Of a DNA stretch of 64,000 nucleotides, positions 1 to 12,146 are shown one piece after another (the first letter of the stretch is position 1; each line of letters starts with the position of its first letter). The notes beneath the pieces were generated by a model that was given only the letters and a program-made list of their open reading frames with translations, made no database searches and had not been told where the DNA came from. Source of the DNA: Combretum micranthum (lineage: Eukaryota; Streptophyta; Magnoliopsida; Myrtales; Combretaceae); assembly GCA_024138025.1 (NCBI GenBank), contig JAMXBD010000964.1:372001-436000 (forward strand). The letters are read 5' to 3'. The position numbers and the translations under genes are program-made.

Positions 1-271
1 TTCTTGAGATTTCTATGTAATAATGGAGATTAGAATTATTTGGATTTGTCGGCTTTGGTTTATACCAACTAAGTTTTGATCAACAGGATGTTTGAAAAGA
101 TTGTTATTTACAGATTTTATATGTTTTGAACCTTCTGTTGTAATCTTTGAGAGAGTTATGGAGATTAATTTTATGTGTTTTTAAATTGTGGTTTTAGTTT
201 TAAAGCCTTTGTGTGTCTTTTTAAGAGAAGAACACGGGCGGGTTGTATTCGCCTTAGTTTAGGGCGTTACA
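1..271 (-). repeat. Possible end of a retrotransposon LTR, cut by the window edge
   Basis: Read on the - strand from position 271, the sequence begins TGTAACGCCCTAAAC, a very common start for plant Ty3/gypsy LTRs. No coding signal is present. If this is an LTR, it is oriented on the - strand and lies inside or beside the long LTR that follows. The other end is outside the window, so a target-site duplication cannot be tested. The assignment rests on one terminus only. Confidence 0.3.
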
Positions 272-1289
272 ATTCCCTAGCATTAGCATCATGGGGATTA
301 TATAGAATCAAAATACACACATTGTTCACGTTATATTGCATTAACAAAAGAGGTTTATGACTTTTATCTAAGGTTGATGAAGGATTGGAGATGGAAAAAC
401 AAATGAATGTTGTGTTTAGTATATTTCCTAAAGAGAAATGAATGTTTTATGGAGATGGAGAGAAAGAGAGTGTTTGAGAGAAATTATTAGAGAGAAAAGT
501 TGTGGAGAGATTTTAGTAAAGTTTTGGTATATGAGAAAAGATGTGTGAAAGAAGTGGAGGGAGAGGTGGTATTTATAGAAAAATGTGGAGGGAAATTAGA
601 TGTAATAAAATAAATTAAAAAAGAAAATAAATTTAAAGGGGGGAGAGAGAAATTGCACTGGCCTTAAGAGAGAGGAAGAGAGGGAATGATAAAAAAAAAT
701 TATTTTTGATAAAGAAAAGTAAATAAAGTGTAAAAGAAGTTAGGTAAAAAGTTGTATTGGAAATGAAAAATGTAAGATAAAGGTATGTAAGATGTAAGAA
801 ATAGGTTATAAGAAAAAATAGAGATAGAGAAATAGTAATGAATAGTAGTGAATAGTAAATGAATAGATGACTAGACAAATAAAATATCGATAGTAATAAA
901 AATACATATAAACAAGTTATATATGATATTTCTACAAGCTGAAAAATTTTGTAACTTATATTTTATGATTTTTCATCTCATTATGAGTCTAAATATGTTA
1001 TCGAAATATTTTCACCGTTTTGCGTACCAGGATCCTGATTTCAAAAACTGATCCCATTCAGATATGAAATGAACGAATTTTTAGCCAATCTAATCTTTTT
1101 AGGATATAACACATTATTTCAAACTATAAACCAAGGTTAACTCATTTTTACTATTTTAGGATTTTGACGCGGGATTGCCAAATCTAGATTCACTAGGGCT
1201 TGTTTTTTATCTAGTTGACTTTTAGGATTCCGATTTGACTTCCTATCCTAGGGTTTACTTATAATTACCATAAAATCTAAGGGCTTACA
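272..1289 (-). mobile_element. Partial long LTR (copy L4 of the 3.5-3.8 kb LTR family)
   Basis: This stretch matches the promoter half of the solo LTRs at 1497-5320 and 12147-15657. It has a GA-rich tract, a TATA-like box on the - strand about 710 bp from the right terminus, a run of G's, a GTAAGATGTAAGAAATAGG-like block, a gene-free AT-rich stretch and a GGATTGCC block followed by GGGCTTACA at 1281-1289. On the - strand that terminus reads TGTAAGCCC, like the TGTAAACCC start of the other copies. The far end lies left of the window or is replaced by the LTR end at 271. There is no internal retrotransposon region beside it. Confidence 0.6.
570..577 (-). promoter_or_regulatory. LTR TATA-like box (copy L4)
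   Basis: The - strand reads TATAAATA, followed downstream by a pyrimidine-rich stretch. It lies 712 bp from the LTR start at 1289. The same box is found 674-713 bp from the start in the other copies of the family, which supports a conserved LTR promoter. Confidence 0.45.
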
Positions 1290-1496
1290 CTATCTTATCT
1301 AAGGAAAAACTTGGGGATTACACACAATATGGGTTCATGTCTGATTTCGTTAAAATATATAGAGAGTTAATTTAATTAATAGATCTAGGCTATTGATGAG
1401 GTTGCTCATAACCATCTAATTGCAAACAAAGTTTGTTTTTCTTACTAACTTTGTTTCTATTAATTTTTTACTAACGAAGGACTTTAAAGGGCAAAC
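1290..1496 (+). repeat. Athila-like LTR fragment interrupted by solo LTR L1
   Basis: The segment around 1330-1410 matches 6045-6135 closely (shared words such as ATGTCTGATTT and GTTAAAATATAT, then a CTATTGATGAGG block). It is therefore a second, direct copy of the LTR-like repeat at 5.6-6.65 kb. It ends exactly at the target-site duplication of the solo LTR that starts at 1497. No gene is present. Confidence 0.5.
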
Positions 1497-4400
1497 TGTC
1501 ATGCCCCAAAAAGTATCCTAAACGCGACAGTCCGCCACACTCGATATTTAAACTTAAGTATGATAACCTTAGTCACTCCATGAGTTTAGACACCGAGTGT
1601 AAGGCTCACGTTCAACATATAGGCGACCATACTTTGAATCGAAATAGCTTAAGAAGAAATTCATAGTGATAAGAATATAAATCATAACAGTTATAATCAG
1701 ATTAATCTATTACAAGATCTAACCCCCGTCAAAATATCAAGAGTCCTTAGGTCCTCAAAAGTCTCTTACAACAACATATATATATATATATATAAGATTA
1801 AGGAGATTTAACTAGAAGTCTGTGCCTAACATCTAGGTCCTGACTTCTTCACAAAACTCCTTAAATTCTAAAAGATATACTTGCGGAAAGTGGCCTCTCG
1901 GAGATAGCCATAAATAATCATACTGCAACAGGAAACTATAGGGGTATAAGCTTACGAGATTAGTGAATTTCACTTCCAAATTCAATACTTCATCAAACAA
2001 TAGGGCAAACAAGTTATATTAATAAACATATGAAATGCACAAGCACGTGAGCATACAATACATAAGACTTTCCAGGAGTCCTATGTTGAATGGATTTATG
2101 TCCTCCATTTAGAGTTAGGTGTTTCAAGCCCATATGACCATAGATTTCAATTTTTCTCATTTATATAGTGGTTGATTCAGGTGCCCACCCACTTGATAAT
2201 TTTTGTAGTTGATATAAGTGCCTGCACCACTACCATTTTAATTCAAGCCATCATGCCAACATTCGAGTTTACAGACCCATCGTTGCCTAGCTATTATGCC
2301 TTCTTCCCACAAAGGTATAATAACAAATGCAACGTGACTCAACATATGGTATGCATGGTCAATTTAATTATAAGATCATCTCATATTATTTAAGCGTATT
2401 ATAGGTGATCATAGATATTGCAGACAACTTCAATCCTATACTACATCATACAAGTATTCATAGCACTTTCCATTCAATATTCTTATCATCAATTCAACCA
2501 AATAGAATTCACATGCACATTCCAATTTCATCTTGTCCTAATTCTAATGCCATTATCATTACAAGCACAACCATAAGCATGTAATTTAAATATAATGAAC
2601 TCACTTTGTCATGGCACGAAAATCCACTTAATCGTAATAGTCCTCGAGAAGGTCTAGTCCATCTCCGAAGTCCCCTAATCAAAAGAAATAACTCCAATGA
2701 CTATTTCTATGAAGTTTGAATAAACTTATAAATTCTATTCTAACAAGTTCGTCAAAGTTCACCTAAGAGGAAATTCCAACTTAAAACGGCCATAACTTGG
2801 TCATTTTAACTTGGAATTTCGTATATTATATACCGATTTCTACCTATTCGACGAGAGCTATCTATTCCTAGAGTTATTTCTATCAAACAAGATCGTTAGG
2901 TCCATGAACAATAGGGTACATAATGCTATACGAAATTTTTCCATCCCACAAATCAATTCCTAATTTCAATCTAAGCATTATTCTAAAGCTTTGATAGATA
3001 CTTAGCAATCATTATATCTTGAAAGACTCTTTTATATGCATATATAACTCAATATCATGCATGATTCATGGGTGTTGGTAAATCTATTTCTTCATGTACT
3101 TAGACAATGCTCCATGAGATGTGTAGGACACTATTTTCGTAGCTTGTTTCTACCAAATGCATTAGATGTACATGCACTACCTACAAGTTATTATCATGAA
3201 TTTTATAAGATGAGCTATCTATATGTATATCCTCAATGATATATGATATCAAGAATTCTTTTAGAAAACTTTTGCTTTGCAAAACTTTTGAAATTACTAG
3301 ACTTAAGAAAACTAGTTTTATTTCTTGCAAAATCACACTTGCTTTTATCAAAACTCAATCTTGATGACCTATATACCCAACACCTTCATTATTTCAATAA
3401 AATTCTTCATTTTAGAGTTGGGAAATAGATGTTTTCATAGGGGGTTTTCCTAGTAACGAATTTTACAAAAATTTTAAGGAATAAAAACATTGTTTAATCT
3501 ATACTTTGAAACCTTTCCTTGTTTTAGGATTATACATTGATAAATTTCATTTATCCTAGTCAAAATTAGGTCTTTATTACATGTATTCCCTAGGACTTCT
3601 ATTATTCCATAAAAATCCTCATTTTGGCATTTGAAAATAGGTGTTTAAATAGAGGTCATTTTCAAATCCAAATTTTAAATTTATATTTGGGATTGTTTCT
3701 TTTGTAAAACTCACTTAATCTTTCAAAAACTATCTCATAATCAAATCTACTTCTTAAGGCTTCCATTTTTTTTAATAAAAATCTTGTTTTTGGGTTGAAA
3801 AATAGATTTTCATATATCAAGCTTTCCTTATTACGAATTTTAAGTTTATTGTTGGGATTGAAACATAATGTTAACATAAGTTTTGTAAACTTTCCTTGTT
3901 TTGAAAATATCTCTTAGTAAATCTAAGCTTTACTCATCAAGATCACTCATTTATGATACCTATTCCCTAAGCCTTTCATTTTTAATGTAAAATACTAATT
4001 TTGAAGTTGAAAAATAGCTTTTCCAAATATGGTTCTTTTTATATCCGAATTTTCAAAAATTATTTTTGTTAGAACTAAAATAGATCTCCAACTTTCTAAC
4101 ACTTTCCCACTATTAACATACTACTACAAGTTCTTTATGTATATAAAACAAAAAACTAAGGTATTTATGAACTCAAAACAACTAGATCTAGTTTATTATA
4201 CTAGTCATAAATGCAAACGCACTATGATCATTATGTAGATATGGTTAAATGATGAATAAATGCACAAAACATTAATAATAACAACATAAATAAAAAACAA
4301 AGCATAATAATAGCAAAACAACATAAATAGCAAGATCTACAACATTGTGATGGCAATGATCTCATGTTCAAGTGTTTCCACATCCCTAGTATAAAGCTCA

Positions 4401-5320
4401 TGGAGATTTTTGAGTGGAATCACACATGAATGATCTTTCCATTACATGTTTTTAAGGTGGCAGAGTATAGATCTATTACCTATTTAGTGTTTGGAACAAG
4501 AAATTTGAAGAAAAATATAGAGTGTGTGTGTATGGAAGGGTCATGGCAATGAGGGGAGAGAAGAGAGAGTTTTGCAAAGTTTTTCCAAGAGTGAAAATGA
4601 GGAAAGAAAGAAAATGAAATGGTGAAGGCATAAAGGGGTTTATATAGGGAATGTATTAGGGTTTCAGTGTTAAATAAATTGGAGAAAATAAAAAAATTGA
4701 GGGAGAAAAAGAGGGAGGGGGCGCCGGTTTGGCTAGGAAGAGAGGGAGAGAGATGTGTGATGATTTTGTGTAATAAAATATGTTGGAAAAGTAAATTATA
4801 AGAAATAGGATGCAAGGATGTAAGAGATAGGTTGTAAGGATGTAAGAAGTAGAGTATGGGTGGTTGTACTTGTGAATAGTGTAAAAGAAATCAAAAAGTA
4901 GATTAGACAATCAAAGTATCGGTAGTGAAGAAAATACGATAAAAAGGCAACTGTAACTTTTATGATCCGAAAAATTATATAACTGATATATTTGGAAACC
5001 TTATGAAATTATGAGTCTAATGGTACTGATAACATATTTTTTTTTTGTATCTCGAGCCCCAGGACATGCTTTTCAAAGTCTATATCCGATCGGGTTTGAA
5101 ATAGGTCGAAAATTTACTAATATGATATTTTTAAGCATCCTCATATTATTTCGAACCAATCTACACTCTTAACTCGTATTTCGAATTCTTGGTTTAGGAA
5201 CATGGGGTTGCCGGATCTAAACTGCTAGGGTTTCCTAGGGATTTGTTGACTTAAGATTTCCAGTTGACTTCCCGGTTTAGGGTTTGAACTCGATATTACC
5301 CTAAAAATGAGGGGTTTACA
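1497..5320 (-). mobile_element. Solo LTR L1, about 3.8 kb, long-LTR family
   Basis: On the + strand the element runs from TGTCATGCCCC to GGGGTTTACA, so it has TG...CA ends. It is flanked by CAAAC (1492-1496) and CCAAC (5321-5325), a 5-bp target-site duplication with one mismatch. The start sequence is not repeated near the end, so this is one LTR and not a short complete element. The TATA box lies on the - strand at 4639-4646, so the LTR is oriented right to left. It contains no protein-coding signal; the short open frames in it are AT- or CT-rich chance frames. Nothing in the window gives the internal region. It is most likely the product of LTR-LTR recombination of a Ty3/gypsy element, but the lineage is unknown. 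Confidence 0.78.
4639..4646 (-). promoter_or_regulatory. LTR TATA box (copy L1)
   Basis: The - strand reads TATATAAA and is followed by a pyrimidine-rich leader (GA-rich on the + strand, 4500-4620). It lies 674 bp from the LTR start, the same spacing class as the other copies. Confidence 0.5.
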
Positions 5321-5325
5321 CCAAC

Positions 5326-6668
5326 AAACTTTGTTTTTGAAATCAAATTGTAGGCAACCCAGGGCACACTCAGTCGCAACCATGGATTACAACGTGGCTA
5401 AAGTTATGCTCCTTTTAACAAAATGCAAGTGTTAAACCTACTTGAGAATTTTGGTTGTGGTTCCTCATGCGCTTGACTCACAGTTTTATATTAGGAAAGA
5501 TCTTAACCCTTCAATTTGTTTTATCTTGCTTTGATCTGCTATATGTTGTTTTTCCCCACTTGATTCTTATCGTTTTTTACATTGAGGACAATATCAAGTT
5601 TTAGTGATGGGGAAGGGTTAAGAAAGACGAAATTGAATTTGAATAGAGTAAATTATGTTTGTAAATAATAAAATTCCTCTCATACTTAGGGGAAACTACA
5701 ATACTATAACAAAAATTGAGAAAAAAAATTTTCGATTTTGTCTAAAGTAGACCAATACATGATTGAGGTAATTTCATCGTTAAACATCATTCTATTGCAT
5801 TTGTGTTTTTTTTTAGTATGCTAGAATTACTTAGTCAAATCCTTATGGGGTAGTCTTACTTGCTTTTTAACTTAGAATTTTAGAGTTCTTATTGATGTAA
5901 GCTCCTTAGTGTAGGTTAATTGGTCAAATTCTAAACTTACCGACTAGTATTTTCTTCTTTTCGTAAGCTTTAATGATCTTTATAGCCTTTTTTTAAAAGC
6001 TTAAATGATATTTTAACAAAATCAGACATAAACCCATATCAAGAGGGTACATGTCTGATTTTGTTAAAATATATCAAGAGGTCATTTTAATAAATAGATT
6101 TAAGCTATTGATGAGGTTTCTCGTAACTATCTAGAGATAGAAGTGGTGAGACCTTCGATCACTTGATTTTAAATTCATTAAAATGGTTTTTTATCAAAGG
6201 ATTCTTAATTTTTATGCGAATCTAGGTTGCTGATAGCTTGTGAAGAGATCCTGATGGTCTAATTTAGATGTAGAGTTCTTGACCTTGAGAGAGGCATTAA
6301 CTTACATCAGTGAGTCCGATAATTCAAGAATTCAACACAACATTTACTAAGAATTTCTTGAGTTACATGAATATACCTAAGGTTAAGCATGACTTAAGCA
6401 CTTGGTGAAATGATTTACCCTAATTCTTTTATACTTGTTATGAAACTTGTTAGTTTAGGCTGAGTTTAGTAGATTTTTAATAAGGTAAATGTTTTTTCTG
6501 TTTTTGCTAGACTAGATAATAGGAAAAGAGTGAGTAGAAGTAATCGTCGACTTTCTCATGGAATACGACCTAGATCTTTCTAGTATGTTACTCTTATATG
6601 TGAGCTTGCCTTTTGGAGACCATAGCTAGATAATGATTTAATAAGAGAAAATATACAAATTTTAAAAA
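5326..6668 (+). repeat. 3' end and LTR-like region of an Athila-like retroelement
   Basis: The segment 5580-5620 carries the words TTGAGGACAA and then GATGGGGAAGGG, which resembles the 3' untranslated end and polypurine tract seen in Athila-type elements. The region from about 5.62 to 6.65 kb would then be the LTR. An inverted, diverged copy lies at 54,856-55,727, and part of a direct copy at 1290-1496. No coding frame is present. The lineage call rests on these short features and is tentative. Confidence 0.45.
6008..6072. repeat. Perfect 22-bp inverted repeat with 21-nt loop
   Basis: The arms at 6008-6029 and 6051-6072 are exact reverse complements and AT-rich. The right arm is shared with the copy near 1340-1362 (with a substitution), but the left arm is not. 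This suggests a local inverted duplication in this LTR copy. Confidence 0.7.
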
Positions 6669-6974
6669 TTGGTTTTAGGTTATCTCCAAAACAGATTCCC
6701 AGTTACAGCAATGCAACAACAAAACCCGGTGCATCGTAAAGTGGATGTTGGGCTGCTAGCCACACTTGGGAAGCAACTAATACCCCTTACCAGGGTGATC
6801 AGATCACATTTGCAAGTTTTCCATGTCCCTAAGAACCTTTCAATTGCATCTATGACCTCAAAACACAAGTTAGGACTCCCTCACAGATGGAACTTCCTGT
6901 GTGCCGTAAAAAATGATTCAATGACATAGCCTCTGAGGAAACGGAAAAAGAGATTAGAAAAATGTCAAAGATTA

Positions 6975-7995
6975 AGGAAAGGAAAAAACAGCGCCTCCAC
7001 TCCCAAAATGACTTAAGTGGCCATCAAGACACCCTTAGCTCAATTGATCATTGATGAGCTACGGTTACCAGGGGGCTGCAGCCATGTTCAGCTTTATGAT
7101 AGGATGACCAAACCAGATTAACACCTCAAAAGGTACAAGGATTAGATGCTAGTATTTGGGTTTAATGACATCATCTTCTATAAAGAGTTCCTTTAGACAT
7201 TGGAAAAAGCAACAAATAATTGGTTTCACTAACTGACCAACGGCTCCATTACGTCTTTTAAAGGCCTTTCTACCGCATTTGGGATTCATTTTATGGTGAG
7301 TTGACCCCAAAGTAGGATACGTCCTCCCTATTCTTAGTCAAGTAAAAAAAGGACAAGTCTCTAAGAGACTATACCAGTTGGTTCAACCAAACAATCACGG
7401 AAGTGAATAGCCTTGACCTCATCTTTTGGTACAAGCAATCATCTACAAAGTTTTAAAAAAAATGAGAGACTTTTCCACTTCCTTACCATAAACAAACCCA
7501 AAACATTTCAAAAATTCTAGAAACAAGTCAGCAAGTACATATGACGTGAGGATTTTTAGCCGCCTGAAAGGAAATGAAAGTATCCCAAAAGGAGCACCTA
7601 CACAATCATAAATATAAAAGGTCAACCAAGGATCAATTAGACCCTCCTAGAGAAAAAGAAGGATAAGGATCCTAAGGTAAGAAACTACAAGGAAAACAAA
7701 GGTATTCCAAATTCAGTTTCCTCCCCCTAAGCAAACCATTGGAAGACATCTTCTTGGAAATAGGAACTCTGGCATCCTGTCTGAATCGACTAAGATGCAT
7801 GGTGACCTGGGTAGAAGGGATGCAAGCAAGTATTGTGATTACCATCAGGATGTGAGGCATAACATTAATGACTACTATCAACTGAAAATGACCCTATACG
7901 AAGCCTTTAGGAAAGGATTCCTGCAACAGTATTTGGCCAACCTAAATAACACCATCCAAAGACCCAACCAACAAAGATGGAACGACCATTAACAA
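6975..7995 (+). pseudogene. Tat-lineage gypsy gag remnant
   Basis: Conceptual translation, with many stops and frameshifts, gives the Gag pattern of Tat-lineage Ty3/gypsy elements. A D-x-x-HLK-x-Y block and a W-F-x-x-L...GSI-x-SF-x-x-L block lie near 7100-7280. An open frame at 7795-7992 contains KYCDYHQD...QLK, the conserved Cys/His-type region near the end of Tat-lineage Gag. Gag would form the particle core. The frame cannot make a full protein. Any 5' LTR and primer-binding site for this element are not recognisable upstream. Confidence 0.65.
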
Positions 7996-8089
7996 TACTC
8001 CAATGATCACATGGATCAACATGCCAACTACATAGCTCATGGAATAGTCAATACCATTGTAAGAGGACCACATTAGATATACTCTAAAA

Positions 8090-8741
8090 ACAATAAGGGA
8101 AAGGAAGGTATGGTAATGGCAAAGAGAGAAAAACTGGATATGACTTTCAAATTTACTAAAGCTGACCTAAACAACGTTAAAATCCCCCATCGAGATGCTC
8201 TCATCATTAAAGTGAGGGTAGCTGATTTCAACGTGATGAAAATCCTGGTTGATATGAGGAGTAGTGCAAACATCATTTTTGACCATGCCTTCAACAAGCT
8301 CCAAGACAACAACATATAAAAGAGGCTTAAGCCGTACAAACACGAGATCTTCAAATTTAACAACCAAATGGTCAAAGTTAGAGAAATTGTTACCCTACTA
8401 ATGATATGTAGGGGAAACCTAGACATTTGATCTCTAGCAAGAGACGAGGTATGTCAAATAAATTGGCTCCCAAACCGATCCACCTATGGGAAAACAAATA
8501 AAGAGGAAGGGGAAGACAAACCAATAGCAGCAACTGAAAATGTTTTGCTCGGATTTAACCCCTCAATTGTTGCAACAATTAGCTCTGCATTACCGACTAA
8601 TGTCAAGGAACAACTTATTCATTTTCTCTGATTTTACCATGATGTATCACTTGGACACCTACCGATATGCCTAAGATAAACCCAACAGTCATCGTTCATA
8701 AGCTCAACATCGACCCAAAGTCAAAGTTGGCATAACAGAAA
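8090..8741 (+). pseudogene. Tat-lineage retropepsin-like protease remnant and start of RT
   Basis: An open frame (8110-8319) contains VMKILVDMRSSANIIF, a decayed form of the aspartic-protease active site (the usual catalytic D-G/S-G/S is present only as D-M-R-S). The Tat-typical spacer follows, with HKLNIDPKSK near 8700-8729, just before the reverse transcriptase. Several stops interrupt it. Reading continues after the inserted hAT-type element at 8742-9183. The catalytic site is already damaged, so no activity is expected. Confidence 0.65.
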
Positions 8742-9183
8742 TAGGGATGCAACCGGGCCAGGTCGTTATAGGGTACCCAAACCCCTACTCACCCCACCTC
8801 GCTACCGCTGCTATAAACCCTGTAGGGTTTAGGGTCGGGTTTTGGGTTATACTCATGACCCGATGGGAAAATCCAACCTGTTATAATTAAAAAAAAATTA
8901 AAAATTTTAGTTTAAGGAATCTACTTGTTCATTAGTTGAATGATATTTTTTATATAAATCTTTTGTTATTCATATATTGAGTCACATGATAGGATATAAA
9001 TAAGCCTATTTACTCTCATGAGTAAGGATAATTGATTGATTCTTCTTTTTTTTTCACTTATTTTTCCCAGCATATACAATTACTAGCATCGGTTCCCTAA
9101 AATCGGGTTAGGTTCGGGTTCCCTACAATCGGGCAAGTCGGGTTCTGAATGACCCATCCTAGACCGCCCCATTTACATTCCTA
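8742..9183. mobile_element. Non-autonomous hAT-type element, 442 bp, with 8-bp target-site duplication
   Basis: The ends are inverted: TAGGGATGCAA at the left and TAGGAATGTAA read from the right on the - strand. This is the TIR type of a common plant hAT-like family rich in CGGGT and GGGTT words near its ends. It is flanked by AACAGAAA (8734-8741) and AATAGAAA (9184-9191), an 8-bp duplication with one mismatch, as expected for hAT. Removing the element and one duplication lets the Tat pol homology run from the protease/RT linker into RT. It has no coding capacity. Confidence 0.78.
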
Positions 9184-9199
9184 AATAGAAAACGATGCC

Positions 9200-9720
9200 A
9201 CTTCACTGTCGTACAATAGGCCGCCATAGAGGAGGAAGTCCAAAAACTTCTGAAAGCTAGATTCATCCGAGAAGAAAAGTACCTTACATGGCTTGCCAAT
9301 GTTGTTATGGTGAAAAAAGCCAATGGTAAGTGAAGAATGTGTGTTGACTACACTGATCTTAATAAAGCATGCCCAAAAGACTAGTTCCCATTACTAAGAA
9401 TAGACCACTTGGGGTACACTACTTCCAGACACGCACCATTAAGCTTTATGGACACTTTTTCGAATATAACCAGATAATGATGGAACCAAAAGATCAAGTG
9501 CATGCATCATTTGTCACTGACTTCATTACATGCTGCTAGAAATCGGATGGAACAAGGAGGTCTACAAGGACAATATGATCGTCAAAAGCATATGCCTAAA
9601 AGACCACCTTAAGGATCTCCACAACACCTTTGATAGGATAAGAAGATACCAAATGAAATTGAATCTTCAAAAATTCATATTCAGATTCCTAACTTATCAT
9701 ACAACAAATTAAGGGAGAGT
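9200..9720 (+). pseudogene. Tat-lineage reverse transcriptase remnant, internally deleted
   Basis: Translation shows EEEVQKLLKARFIREEKY, then WLANVVMVKKANGK and MCVDYTDLNKACPKD, which are Tat/Ogre-lineage RT signatures, followed by FMDTFS and a D-x-V-x-x-SF segment. Near 9535 the frame jumps directly to a sequence matching the part just before the D-D catalytic box, so the central PFGL-N-A block is missing. The end (9600-9710) matches the HL-x-DL-x-x-TFD-x-x-R-x-YQMKLN region. RNase H is almost absent. The coding region is a deletion derivative. Confidence 0.72.
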
Positions 9721-9779
9721 AATAGATAAAAGGAGATGTTACGATCAAGTACATGAAGCTTGTCTGGTCATTGATGGCC

Positions 9780-11235
9780 AACTTTTCTAGTTAGGACATT
9801 CACAAAATCCCCCAAGCAAAGAATGCCAAAGTTGATAGACTCTCCAAATTTGCAGTAGTAAGTCTCCTGAACCCTGAGTCAAAAGAAGAAGGGGTATTAA
9901 TGGAATACCTGCCACGTCACACCATTAATAGGCAGTATCAGGAAGTTCTGGCTAGTGAAACAAACTTCCCACTACTCTATTGGATGGACCCTACAAAGGA
10001 ACACTTGAGAGATGGGGTTCTACTGATGGATAAAAAAGCAACTAAAAAGATCATGTATCAAGCCACTAACTACACATTGTTAAATGACGTCTTGTTCAAA
10101 AGAGGTCATAGTAGCCTCTCCTTTGTTTCCTTCGACTAGAAGAAGACCAAGTTGTCTTAGGGGACCTGCATTCAGGAGAGTATAGCCATTATGTTTCCAG
10201 ACAAACATTGTATGTAAAGGCATGATGACTTGGCTATCATTGGCTTACTATGATAAAAGATGTGGTAGAAAAGGCAAAGAAATGCCTTCGATGCTAAAAA
10301 CCTATGTCCTTAATCCATGCACCAAATAACTATCTCTGATCGCTTGTAAGTCCATGGCCATTTGCCTAATTAGCAATGGACATACTTGGTCCCTTCCCTA
10401 GAACCTCTAGAAAAAGGTGGTTCATCATCATCGTAGTTGACTATTTTACCAAATGGGCAGATGCACAAGCAATAGCCCATATAACGAAACGAACAATAGA
10501 AGGTTTTGTAACCAACTAAATCCTATGCTGCTTTAGGGTACCATAAGTTATAATCATCGATAAAGAAACCCAATTTAACAACGATCAATTCAGAGGGTTC
10601 TACCAATATCATTACATCTTGATTCGACATACATCGGTCTCTTATCCCTAAAACAATAGACAAGTAGAGGTAATGAACTGTACTATAGCAAAAAGCCTCA
10701 AAAAGATGGTTGCCAGGACCATATCGGTTAGGCAAATTAACTACCCAACATACTTTAGGGATATAGGGCCACGCATCGAATGACTACTAGTGAAACACCA
10801 TATTGGTTAGCATTCAGGATGAAAGCGATATACCTGATTGAATTGGAACTTCCAACTCATAGGATACAGGAGTTCCACTCGGAGGTCAACCAAATAGCGT
10901 TGAAGGCAAACCTAGACACAATATAAAAGCTCTAAGATCAAGTCAAGCGGATGCTCATGGTTTACCAACTTCTCAATACTATGATAAGAAAGTCAGGTAT
11001 AAGGAATTCAGCCCCGACGACTTAGTGTGCCGAAAACTAGCTAACATGGGTGCCAAGGAAGCTAAGGAAAACTAGCCCCAGCCTATGAAGATCATATTTG
11101 TGTCATAAAAACCTTGGTAACGGTGCATACCAATTGGAACAAATTGACTGACAACCAATCTTAAGAACATGAAATGTCAATAGACTTAGGAATGGTCCTA
11201 AAAAGTTACTCCCCAGCGAGGCTCAGGCCCGAAGG
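9780..11235 (+). pseudogene. Tat-lineage integrase remnant and pol 3' end
   Basis: An open frame at 9900-10139 carries the Tat linker between RNase H and integrase (a WMDP block, then Y-x-L-x-x-x-LFKRG). Downstream, in interrupted frames, are an HHCC-like region, MDILGPFPR near 10378-10404, VVDYFTKW near 10434-10457, a DKETQF block near 10560, and Q-V-E-V near 10660, consistent with a D-D-35-E core. A C-terminal segment with DDLV and the pol end follow near 11,000-11,230. All segments contain stops. This is the terminal part of the + strand Tat element; its 3' non-coding part continues after solo LTR L2. Confidence 0.7.
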
Positions 11236-12146
11236 ACCAATCGAACATAGGTATTAACAAACAAGTTGCAAAAAGCATGAGCAAAATAAATAAATAAGGA
11301 AGGAAGAAGAGAAACATGACGAAAGAATTTCAAGACTCATCTATTAATCAAGAAAGATACAATAGTTTTAACCAGCTCCACAGCCAATGTAGTTTAAAAC
11401 GACATTTCAGCCGAATACTATAAATTGATACATGATCTTAATGGTAAAAACTTTTGGTTAATGCAATCTTTTAAATCTCGATCGTCGAACAACACTGGAT
11501 ATCCCAAGTAAAGGAAGTTTAACTAAAATAAGATGATTAAGAAGTTGTTAACCGTAGAGGACAAGGAGTGAATCAACCCTCCCCCCTTTATCGAGTTGCA
11601 CCAAGCATTCCAAGCAAAGGAAACCTGAACAAGTTGGGATGATCAAGAAATTATTGACGACCAAGTCTTTACAAGAACAAGGAGCAACTTAACCATCTCT
11701 CCCTCACTAACCCATCCCGGTCATCCAAATCTCCCCACATTCAAATCCAAGACAAGAACCCATCTAACGATCCCCCAGACTCAAATCTAAAGAGCTAAAA
11801 GAGGAAGAAGATTTAAAGCCCTTAGAGGGATAATGGGTCATCTGCATAGTTTAAGCACAAATGTTCTTCCCCCATCATCAGGGGTTCCATATGAACAGAA
11901 ATAATGAGACTTGCTGCCCTATTACATACCATAATACAAGGAAAAAGATCTCACACACCATGGACAAGCAAGGCTTACTTTGGATAATAGTCCTTCAAGA
12001 AAGCTTTGAATCATCCAAAAATGAAATGAAGCAACATGATGCTAAAGGCTTGATCTTTCCAACCATACTTGAAGACAAAACCTCATAAGAAGAACCTGCA
12101 AAGCTAGAATACATCCACTAATAAAAGAAAGTTTTGCAAATAAAGC
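11236..12146 (+). other. Tat element 3' non-coding region, no gene seen
   Basis: About 0.9 kb between the end of pol and the target-site duplication of L2. One 75-codon open frame (11,861-12,088) has no recognisable motif. I regard this as the untranslated 3' part of the Tat element, which continues at 15,658. Confidence 0.4.

Noticed and set aside
1497..5320. L1 as a complete small retrotransposon rather than a solo LTR
   Set aside because: The start of the element is not repeated near its end, and there is no PBS or PPT inside. A single long LTR fits better.
6669..6929. 86-codon + strand frame ahead of the Tat gag
   Set aside because: It has no Gag motif and does not connect in frame to the Gag-like sequence downstream. 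Left unassigned rather than called a gene.
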